Assembly: GCA_946479225.1 (NCBI GenBank)
Contig: CAMLFI010000123.1
Location: forward strand, 1 to 7,276
Direction of reading: 5' to 3'
Source: an uncultured Mucilaginibacter sp.
GTDB taxonomy: Bacteria; Bacteroidota; Bacteroidia; Sphingobacteriales; Sphingobacteriaceae
Length of the DNA stretch: 7,276 nucleotides
Made by a program: the position numbers and the translations under genes. Below, one piece after another: positions 1 to 5,469 of this stretch (its first letter is position 1; each line of letters starts with the position of its first letter). The notes below the pieces were generated by a model. That model ran no database searches. It was given only the letters and a program-made list of their open reading frames with translations, and was not told the DNA's origin.

Positions 1-1620
1 TGGCGCAAACTGGGTTGCGTATTTAGAGGTATACAGGGTTTGTATATGAGCGCCTCTAATATCCATTACCTTAAAAACCTTATTGCCGTTCTCGCTGGTT
101 TGATAATATATTTTGCTGTCATCCGCAGAGAACTGCGCATCTATTCCCACCTTGCTCACTAACTGTGGCTGGCCGCCTGTAGCGGGAATAATGTAAATCC
201 CCGGATTGCTGCCAAAGGCAAAACCCAAAACGTTGTTGCCCGCGCCTTTGCGGTAGATGATCTTGTCGCCTTTGTTGGAGAAGGTTGGGTTATAGTAAAA
301 ACCTTTTTCGCTAGTAATGCGCGTTACCTGTTTGGTGGCCAGGTCAATGCTGTTAATTGCCCCTTTAAGTTCGTCGCTCCAGGATACATACACCAGCGAC
401 TTACCATCCGGACTAAATGCGGGGTCATATTGGAAATCCTTTAAAGTATCTATTCTTACAGGTTCGCCTTTTGGCAGTTCTTTTATATAGATATAACCTG
501 CCGCATTAAAGGCCACAAATTTGCCATCCGGCGAAGTTGTGAGTTGTCTTATCATTTTCGGCATAAACTCCTCCTGGTACACCTTCTGCGGGAAATGCAG
601 CGCGTCAGTTATAGTTTGTGTGGATGTTACCTCAAACGGTATCTGCGATGCAGTAACCGCATCTATATCCAGGTTCCATATTTTTCCTTTAGCATAAAAG
701 ATGATGTGCTTGTTATCTGGTGTCCAGTTAAAGTTAGGGTAGGTGCCGAATATGGCCCATGTTTCCTGCTGGTCGTGAGACAGGTCATCATAAACCGGCC
801 ATTCCTCAGCGGTTTCCAAATTGCGAAGATTGAGCACAGATTTTAATCTTGTGCGCCTCACAAAAGCCATCAACTTACCATCGGGCGATAACTGGGGGCG
901 GCAGGCGCCGCCTGCACCACCGGTAACCGTTTCTATTTCCCCTGTTTTACGGTCTAGTCGTTTTATGGCATAAATACCGGCATAAGGGTCTTTGTTGTAT
1001 TGAAAGGTAGGTCCTGGTGTTACATCCTCGCTCCAGTAAATGTAATTACCATCCGGCGAAACAATAGGCTCTCCGGCATCCTGCTGGTCATTTTTGCGTT
1101 TGGTTAACTGCACGCCTTCACCGCCTGTTTTATGATATAGCCACATCTCACCGGCCCCTAATGAGCGTGTACCGGTAAAATGTTTACGCGCTACCAAATA
1201 CTGCCCGTCAGGCGTCCACGAGGCATTATTTAATAATCTAAATGTTTCTTTGGTAACAGAATGTTTATTGCTGCCATCGGCATTTATTATCCATATGTTA
1301 TCGCCGCCTTCTCTGTCGCTGGTAAAGGAGATCAGCTTTCCATCCGAACTAAACCTGGGCTGTACCTCCCATGACTTACCGCCCGAAAGTAAGGTTGCTT
1401 TGCCGCCGGTAACGGGCATGGTATAAATATCGCCAAGCAGATCAAAGGCAATACTTTTGCCATCGGGACTAACATCTACGTTCATCCATGTGCCTTCATC
1501 GGTAGTGATAGTAACTTTTTTTGAAGTGCCCGGCGGGTTTTCTACGTTCCATTTGTTTTGGGCGGTAGCGGCTATACAAGTAGCAAGCAGAACGATATAT
1601 AGAGGCAGTATCTTCATCAT
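1..1620 (-). CDS. Secreted PD40/TolB-like beta-propeller protein, probable amidohydrolase (N-terminal part, runs off the window)
   Basis: Translation of the minus strand from the ATG at 1620 gives 540 codons with no stop down to base 1, so the C-terminus is missing. Residues 1-20 form a type I signal peptide (MMKILPLYIVLLA, cleavage likely ATA|QNKW), so the protein is exported. About ten PD40 repeats follow at roughly 40-50 residue spacing, for example SPDGKSIAFD (51-60), FSSDGKLISF (90-99), WTPDGQYLV (135-143), VSPDGNYIYW (187-196), LSPDGKLMAF (244-253), WTPDNKHIIF (299-308), TSPDGKFVAF (362-371), FSPDGKSLVY (402-411) and FSADDSKIYY (497-506). They should fold as one or two beta-propellers. 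The opening block DEGTWMNVDVSPDG followed by FDLLGDIY is what I recall from large (about 1,000 residue) Bacteroidota amidohydrolases with a metal-dependent C-terminal domain. That domain is not visible here, so a tricorn-like or S9 peptidase is not excluded. The gene is divergent from recQ. Confidence 0.75.
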   Translation of the reverse strand, partial: MMKILPLYIVLLATCIAATAQNKWNVENPPGTSKKVTITTDEGTWMNVDVSPDGKSIAFDLLGDIYTMPVTGGKATLLSGGKSWEVQPRFSSDGKLISFTSDREGGDNIWIINADGSNKHSVTKETFRLLNNASWTPDGQYLVARKHFTGTRSLGAGEMWLYHKTGGEGVQLTKRKNDQQDAGEPIVSPDGNYIYWSEDVTPGPTFQYNKDPYAGIYAIKRLDRKTGEIETVTGGAGGACRPQLSPDGKLMAFVRRTRLKSVLNLRNLETAEEWPVYDDLSHDQQETWAIFGTYPNFNWTPDNKHIIFYAKGKIWNLDIDAVTASQIPFEVTSTQTITDALHFPQKVYQEEFMPKMIRQLTTSPDGKFVAFNAAGYIYIKELPKGEPVRIDTLKDFQYDPAFSPDGKSLVYVSWSDELKGAINSIDLATKQVTRITSEKGFYYNPTFSNKGDKIIYRKGAGNNVLGFAFGSNPGIYIIPATGGQPQLVSKVGIDAQFSADDSKIYYQTSENGNKVFKVMDIRGAHIQTLYTSKYATQFAP

Positions 1621-1643
1621 TTTATTCTTTATGCTGCTAAGTT

Positions 1644-1672
1644 AAAACTATTGATACATTTTAATAGTTTTG
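1644..1672. promoter_or_regulatory. Divergent intergenic inverted repeat overlapping two -7-like elements
   Basis: AAAACTATT (1644-1652) and AATAGTTTT (1663-1671) are perfect 9-bp inverted repeats with a 10-nt spacer. The right arm contains TAGTTTTG (1665-1672), an exact match to the Bacteroidota -7 consensus TAnnTTTG on the plus strand and suited to recQ. Read on the minus strand, the left arm gives TAGTTTTA, a one-mismatch -7 for the divergent PD40 gene. A -33 TTTG at the usual spacing is not clear on either side. The palindrome may be an operator, or simply two mirrored promoter elements. Confidence 0.4.
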
Positions 1673-1689
1673 AAAGCGCGACAAATAAC

Positions 1690-3576
1690 ATGACCATTCA
1701 ACAAATCCTTAAAACCTATTGGAACCATGATAGCTTCCGCCCAATGCAGGAAGACATTATCCAATCGGTACTGTTGGGTTATGATACATTGGCATTGTTG
1801 CCAACCGGCGGGGGTAAGTCGGTTTGTTTCCAGGTACCGGCTATGGCCAAAGAGGGGATATGTATTGTGGTGTCTCCGCTGATAGCGCTGATGAAGGATC
1901 AGGTGGAGAATCTTAAAGCCAAAGGTATTGAAGCAATTGCCATTGTATCGGGCATGGGTAAGCGTGAGGTTGATATAGCATTGGATAATTGTATATACGG
2001 CGGCGTTAAGTTCCTATATCTATCACCTGAGCGGTTATTGTCTGAATTGGTGCGTGAGCGCATAAAATATATGAACGTTAACCTTTTTGCGGTTGATGAG
2101 GCGCATTGCATCTCCCAATGGGGATATGATTTCCGGCCACCATACCTGCATATCGCAGACCTGCGGGAGTTGCACCCTCGGGTGCCTGTTCTGGCTTTAA
2201 CAGCCACCGCTACGCTGGAGGTTAGGGAAGACGTTCAGCAAAAGCTGCTTTTTAAAAATGCAGCTGTGTTTACCCAAAGCTTTGAACGACGGAATATAGC
2301 CTACGTAGTAAGGCAAGAAGAGGATAAATTACGTAAACTGCTTGAAGTTGTAAGCAATGTTAAAGGTAGTGGAATTGTGTATGTTCAAACCCGCAGAGAA
2401 TGTGCCGAGTTGGTAAGGTTCCTTACAGACAACCACGTTAGAGCTGATATGTACCACGCCGGCCTAACACCTGATGAACGCGCCAAAAAACAGGAAAGCT
2501 GGAAAAAGAATCAAACACGCGTTATAGTGGCAACAAATGCTTTTGGTATGGGCATCGATAAGGCTGATGTTAGATTTGTTGTGCATAAGGATGTGCCGCA
2601 AAGTTTGGAGGCTTATTACCAGGAAGCGGGCCGGGCCGGGCGCGATGAGCTTAAAGCCTATGCGGTTTTGTTATATAATCAGGCGGATAGATTCAAAATG
2701 CTGAAAAAGTTTGAGCTGAGTTTCCCAACTGTTGATGAGATAAAGAAAGTTTATAATCATTTAGGCAGCTACTACCATATAGCTTTTGGCGCGGGGGCTG
2801 GGGTAAGCTTTGACCTGGATCTCGGTGATTTTTGCTCGCGATTTAAACTGGATGTCATAAAAACGGTTAACGCGTTAAAGTTTCTTGAAAAAGATGAATA
2901 CATCAGCTTTAACGAAAGCGCCTTTTTGCCTTCGCGTTTCCGTTTTGATGTGGATCATGAAACGCTATACAATTTCCAGATACAAAACCAGGGCTGGGAT
3001 GCTTTTATAAAATCGATCTTAAGATCGTATGGCGGGGCTTTTGAAAGTTATGTAAGCCTTAGAGAGTTTGATATTTCGCGGCGCAGTGGCCTAAGCGTTC
3101 AGCAGGTTATCGAAGGCCTGAAGCAATTACAGGAATACGGGCTGCTTAACTACTTCCCTCAAAATGATCAGCCGCAGTTAACCTTTATAAAGCCGAGGCA
3201 GCAACATCTGTATATTAACAAAGTTTATATTGAAGAGCGTAAAGCTTTGTATCAGCGTAAAATGGAAGCGGTTTTTGCCTATGCCTCGCATAAGCAATGC
3301 CGTAGCCAGCTTTTATTAGCCTATTTTGATGAGCCGGGTGCAGGTAAGTGTGGCGTGTGCGATGTTTGTTTGGAAGAGAAGAGAAAGTTTAACGCTGCTG
3401 ATATAAGGGATGAAATTACAAACGATATAGCCCAACTGCTTGGTGATTCGCCCATGGATCTGGATACTTTGGTAAGTTCAATAAAGAACGGTGCCGAAAA
3501 AGAAATACTGGATACGATACGGCTATTGCTTGATGCAGGTAAGATCAGGTTTAATGGCGAGAAATACTATCTGTAA
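1690..3576 (+). CDS. recQ: ATP-dependent DNA helicase RecQ (short form without HRDC)
   Basis: A superfamily 2, 3'-to-5' DNA helicase of recombination and replication-fork repair, cytoplasmic. From the ATG at 1690 it is 628 aa. Motif 0 FRPMQ is at 16-20, Walker A PTGGGKS at 38-44, DEAH at 136-139 followed by the aromatic-rich loop QWGYDFRPPY, ALTATAT at 169-175, ATNAFGMGIDK at 281-291 and motif VI QEAGRAGRD at 311-319. The zinc-binding cysteines are C537, C554, C557 and C560 (CGVCDVC). The tail of about 65 residues resembles a small winged helix, and no HRDC domain is present, unlike E. coli RecQ. An in-frame TTG at 1651 would add 13 residues, but it lies upstream of the candidate -7 element at 1665-1672 and precedes the conserved start, so ATG 1690 is preferred. 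No convincing terminator follows. Confidence 0.95.
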   Translation: MTIQQILKTYWNHDSFRPMQEDIIQSVLLGYDTLALLPTGGGKSVCFQVPAMAKEGICIVVSPLIALMKDQVENLKAKGIEAIAIVSGMGKREVDIALDNCIYGGVKFLYLSPERLLSELVRERIKYMNVNLFAVDEAHCISQWGYDFRPPYLHIADLRELHPRVPVLALTATATLEVREDVQQKLLFKNAAVFTQSFERRNIAYVVRQEEDKLRKLLEVVSNVKGSGIVYVQTRRECAELVRFLTDNHVRADMYHAGLTPDERAKKQESWKKNQTRVIVATNAFGMGIDKADVRFVVHKDVPQSLEAYYQEAGRAGRDELKAYAVLLYNQADRFKMLKKFELSFPTVDEIKKVYNHLGSYYHIAFGAGAGVSFDLDLGDFCSRFKLDVIKTVNALKFLEKDEYISFNESAFLPSRFRFDVDHETLYNFQIQNQGWDAFIKSILRSYGGAFESYVSLREFDISRRSGLSVQQVIEGLKQLQEYGLLNYFPQNDQPQLTFIKPRQQHLYINKVYIEERKALYQRKMEAVFAYASHKQCRSQLLLAYFDEPGAGKCGVCDVCLEEKRKFNAADIRDEITNDIAQLLGDSPMDLDTLVSSIKNGAEKEILDTIRLLLDAGKIRFNGEKYYL

Positions 3577-3701
3577 AACAGGCAACCCGACTTTTCCGCC
3601 CTCCAATCTCACAAAACTCTTTCTTTTTTAAAAAATTCGCCGACGCAATTCCTGCGTTTACCGACAAAAACCCCTACGTTGTCTAATATACACTATCTAC
3701 C

Positions 3702-3727
3702 TGTAACGTTTTTCGGGTGAGGTCGTC
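3702..3727 (+). promoter_or_regulatory. Candidate ECF-sigma promoter upstream of the first GIN gene
   Basis: TGTAAC (3702-3707) followed by a T-run, a 16-nt spacer, then CGTC (3724-3727) fits the general ECF sigma pattern of an AAC-containing -35 and a CGTC -10 spaced 16-17 nt. Transcription would start near 3733-3736, leaving a leader of roughly 48 nt before ATG 3782. No exact TAnnTTTG housekeeping -7 element was found in this gap. The pattern was read by eye. The cognate sigma factor is not in the window. Confidence 0.45.
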
Positions 3728-3781
3728 ATAAGGGTGTATTTAAAAATGATAAAAAGCATTCACAACGAAAATATTAAGATA

Positions 3782-4399
3782 ATGAAAACTAAATTTTTAA
3801 CCCTGATAACATTAATAACTTTAACAATAGCTACAACAAGCGCAACTTTTGCCAACGCAAAAACTAAAACCAATACTACCGTTTTAGATAACATCAACAG
3901 AATTACAAGTATTGAAGCCCATGGCAATGTTGAGATTTTGGTTACCAACGGCAGCAAAGACGGAGTAGAAGTATTGGATACTTACTACGATCAAAATGCC
4001 CTGGTGCAAAACGAAGCCGGTGTTCTGCGGGTATCGTCTTACAAAGCCGATAAACTGGTTATCATGGTAACAGTTACCGATCTTCGCGGTATATCTGCAT
4101 CTGATAACGCAATGGTTAAATCGTACGGCAGATTTTCATCGCTCGACCTGAAAGTGGAGTTAAATGATAATGCCGCCGCGGAGCTTAAAATAGATGCTTT
4201 TGTAGCTAAGTTCACAATCAACGATCGCGCAAAAGCCGACATAAGCGGTACAATTGAGCACTATCAACTTAATTATAGCCGCTCATCAACCGTAAACAGA
4301 ACATATCTGGCAACAGAAAGTCGTATAGAAAAAATCACTATACCGCTACCACAGTCGACTGTAGCAGTTGTCGACAGTGTAAATATTGCCAGCCTTTAA
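3782..4399 (+). CDS. Secreted GIN-domain (DUF2807) protein, soluble form
   Basis: Taken from ATG 3782 this is a 205-aa protein with a clean type I signal peptide (MKTKFLTLITLITL..., cleavage near ANA|KTKT at 26). Upstream in-frame starts (GTG 3734, ATG 3746) would put charged residues before the signal and are less likely. The body resembles the DUF2807/GIN family (Pfam's putative auto-transporter adhesin head domain), whose molecular role is unknown. It opens with a strand like those of that family (RITSIEAHGNVEILV, 40-54), followed by repeated turns at 106-112 (ASDNAMV), 127-133 (LNDNAAA), 146-152 (INDRAKA) and 165-171 (YSRSSTV). The turns are spaced 21, 19 and 19 residues, consistent with beta-helix rungs. 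There are no cysteines or lipobox, so it should be periplasmic or released. The next gene encodes a lipidated relative with the same spacing. The region upstream carries a candidate ECF promoter and a strong terminator follows. Confidence 0.8.
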   Translation: MKTKFLTLITLITLTIATTSATFANAKTKTNTTVLDNINRITSIEAHGNVEILVTNGSKDGVEVLDTYYDQNALVQNEAGVLRVSSYKADKLVIMVTVTDLRGISASDNAMVKSYGRFSSLDLKVELNDNAAAELKIDAFVAKFTINDRAKADISGTIEHYQLNYSRSSTVNRTYLATESRIEKITIPLPQSTVAVVDSVNIASL

Positions 4400-4432
4400 T
4401 CTCACTTTGCAAAGTTCAACATATATTCTACT

Positions 4433-4464
4433 AAAAAGCTGCCCGGCTACGGGTGGCTTTTTTT
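4433..4464 (+). terminator. Rho-independent terminator after the first GIN gene
   Basis: The arms 4433-4445 (AAAAAGCTGCCCG) and 4450-4462 (CGGGTGGCTTTTT) form a 13-bp stem with two G-U pairs and a 4-nt loop (GCTA), ending in a run of seven T (4458-4464). It lies 33 bp past the stop codon and should separate this gene from the downstream lipoprotein gene. The A-run on the left arm could also give some activity in reverse. Confidence 0.88.
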
Positions 4465-4506
4465 GTTGATATTTTAAGTAAAACGTTATCTATCTTTATA
4501 ACGCTA

Positions 4507-4562
4507 AATCAACGCCATTGGCACTTAGCAAACATTAACAATCAAGAAGCGTTGATTGTTAA
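4507..4562 (+). promoter_or_regulatory. GIN lipoprotein leader with two mutually exclusive hairpins
   Basis: TTAACAATCAA (4535-4545) and TTGATTGTTAA (4552-4562) are perfect 11-bp inverted repeats around the 6-nt loop GAAGCG, ending 15 nt before the start codon at 4578. AATCAACGC (4507-4515) is also a perfect 9-bp complement of GCGTTGATT (4549-4557). The segment 4552-4557 can therefore pair with only one partner at a time. A weak promoter candidate lies just upstream (TTG 4466-4468, 22 nt, then TATCTTTA 4491-4498). It would start transcripts near 4502-4505 and place all three arms in the 5' UTR. The 11-bp dyad could instead be a protein-binding operator. Confidence 0.4.
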
Positions 4563-4577
4563 CCATAATTTATCTTC

Positions 4578-5303
4578 ATGAAAACACTTTACAAATCAAT
4601 CTCCCTGGTATCCCTTTCAATTTTGGTAATCACAGTTCAAAGCTGCAACACAGAATGTATTCAGGGTTCGGGCAAAAATGCCACTGATAAACGGCAGGTT
4701 GCTGAATTCACTAAACTGGATATTGCCGGAAGTTTTAATGTTACGCTTGTCCAGGACAGCTCTAATTCGGTGACTATTAATGCTGATGATAATATTATAA
4801 GTGTTGTTAAGACAGATATGAGCGGAGATAAATTAAAAATATCTACCGATAACAAGAATATATGTAGTTCAAAAGAGATAGCCATAACCATTGGAGTACG
4901 CAACTTAAAATCGATTGCTGCGTCAGGGGCGGTGGAAGTAACATCAAATGGCCGGCTCAATTTGGGTGACCTGGATTTGAATTTATCAGGCGCCACGAAA
5001 ATTAATTTGAATATTGCAGCATCGAATGTTGAAACGAAGGGCAGCGGCGTAAATGATATTAGTTTAAAAGGACAAGCCAGCTCCCACGCTATCGAGTTAA
5101 GCGGCAGCGGAAATGTACATGCTTTTGATTTTGTGGTGGGCAATTATTCGATAGAAACATCGGGCCAGAGCGATTGCGAGATAAACGTATTGAACGAACT
5201 TAACATACACAGTACCGGCGCTAGCGATATTAAATATAAAGGCAATCCCACGAAAATAAATAAAAGCAAAACAGGCGCGCTATCGCTGGCTAAAGTAGAA
5301 TGA
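4578..5303 (+). CDS. GIN-domain (DUF2807) lipoprotein
   Basis: This is a 241-aa protein with a type II signal peptide: MKTLYKSISLVSLSILVITV followed by the lipobox VQSC, with the lipidated cysteine at 23. It is therefore anchored in the envelope. The body is a typical GIN/DUF2807 domain: AEFTKLDIAGSFNVTLVQ (42-59) followed by six Ser/Thr-Gly turns at ASGAVEV (115-121), LSGATKI (136-142), GSGVNDI (155-161), LSGSGNV (174-180), TSGQSDC (194-200) and STGASDI (212-218). The spacing is about 19-20 residues, as expected for stacked beta-helix rungs. C27, C96 and C200 are further cysteines. The family's molecular role is unknown; the Pfam name suggests an adhesin head, and nothing here tests that. 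It follows a shorter, non-lipidated relative in the same direction, but a terminator between them argues for separate transcription. No Shine-Dalgarno sequence is seen, as is usual in this phylum. Confidence 0.88.
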   Translation: MKTLYKSISLVSLSILVITVQSCNTECIQGSGKNATDKRQVAEFTKLDIAGSFNVTLVQDSSNSVTINADDNIISVVKTDMSGDKLKISTDNKNICSSKEIAITIGVRNLKSIAASGAVEVTSNGRLNLGDLDLNLSGATKINLNIAASNVETKGSGVNDISLKGQASSHAIELSGSGNVHAFDFVVGNYSIETSGQSDCEINVLNELNIHSTGASDIKYKGNPTKINKSKTGALSLAKVE

Positions 5304-5329
5304 TAAAGTAAATATACCTGCTTTGCATA

Positions 5330-5345
5330 CCTCGGTACAGCGAGG
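5330..5345 (+). other. Small hairpin after the GIN lipoprotein gene
   Basis: CCTCG (5330-5334) and CGAGG (5341-5345) pair around a 6-nt loop, 26 bp past the stop codon. No T-tract follows, so it is at best a weak terminator or an mRNA 3'-end stabiliser. Confidence 0.25.
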
Positions 5346-5387
5346 CGTACTATATAGATACTTAGTAAATTCTTAAAAATAAATTCC

Positions 5388-5395
5388 TATTTTTG
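5388..5395 (+). promoter_or_regulatory. -7 promoter element for tig
   Basis: TATTTTTG is an exact match to the Bacteroidota -7 consensus TAnnTTTG. A poor -33 candidate (TTAG, 5362-5365) lies 22 nt upstream, in AT-rich sequence. Transcription would start near 5399-5402, giving a leader of about 65 nt that coincides with the folded region before tig. Confidence 0.5.
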
Positions 5396-5445
5396 CGCCT
5401 CGAAATTTTGAAGATGCATAAGCATCGGACATGAATTTCGGGGCG
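5396..5445 (+). promoter_or_regulatory. Structured 5' leader of tig
   Basis: CGCCTCGAAATT (5396-5407) pairs with AATTTCGGGGCG (5434-5445) as a 12-bp stem with one G-U pair. Inside it, GATGC (5413-5417) and GCATC (5422-5426) form a second hairpin with loop ATAA. If transcription starts at about 5399, the first three bases of the outer stem are not transcribed and about 9 bp remain. There is no T-tract, so this is not an intrinsic terminator. The fold ends 20 nt before the tig start. A cis-regulatory role is inferred from the pairing alone. Confidence 0.45.
5414..5434 (+). CDS. Possible leader peptide uORF1 (MHKHRT)
   Basis: A six-codon frame, ATG to TGA, inside the tig leader. Its ATG lies in the 5' arm of the inner hairpin (5413-5417). 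Its stop overlaps the next small frame's start as ATGA (5431-5434). Whether it is translated cannot be decided from the sequence. Confidence 0.25.
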   Translation: MHKHRT

Positions 5446-5469
5446 TTTAATTTAAAATACCACACATGA
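5431..5469 (+). CDS. Possible leader peptide uORF2 (MNFGAFNLKYHT), overlapping the tig start
   Basis: A twelve-codon frame that begins in the ATGA shared with uORF1 and ends in the ATGA at 5466-5469 that opens tig. It crosses the 3' arm of the outer leader stem, so ribosomes on it would melt that stem. Both small frames end in ACA TGA. ATGA overlaps are a common arrangement for translational coupling, but expression is unproven. Confidence 0.28.
   Translation: MNFGAFNLKYHT

Noticed and set aside
544..846. Plus-strand open frame of 100 codons
   Set aside because: It is antisense to the PD40-protein frame, which shows repeated SPDG motifs throughout. The translation resembles no family and starts without context.
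1579..1587. Cysteine near the end of the PD40 protein's signal peptide (LATC) as a lipobox
   Set aside because: Thr at -1 is a poor lipobox residue, and a good type I site (ATA|Q) follows.
1651..1689. TTG-initiated N-terminal extension of recQ
   Set aside because: It overlaps the probable -7 element and inverted repeat. The added residues are not helicase-like, and ATG 1690 fits the family start.
1899..2207. Minus-strand open frame inside recQ
   Set aside because: It lies opposite the conserved helicase motifs and is a coding-strand shadow.
3624..3657. TTTTTTAAAAAA tract and the ACGCA/TGCGT hairpin (3643-3657) as a recQ terminator
   Set aside because: The stem is only 5 bp with a short T-tail, and the A/T tract has no GC stem before it. 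Too weak to call.
3734..3781. GTG/ATG upstream starts for the soluble GIN protein
   Set aside because: They would bury the signal peptide behind a polar stretch, and GTG 3734 coincides with the predicted transcription start.
4661..5143. Minus-strand open frame of 160 codons opposite the GIN lipoprotein
   Set aside because: The plus-strand frame has a lipobox and regular GIN repeats. The antisense frame's low-complexity S/L/F content is what the complement of those repeats gives.
5327..5350. Intrinsic terminator after the GIN lipoprotein
   Set aside because: The hairpin exists but there is no T-run, so it is reported only as a small hairpin.
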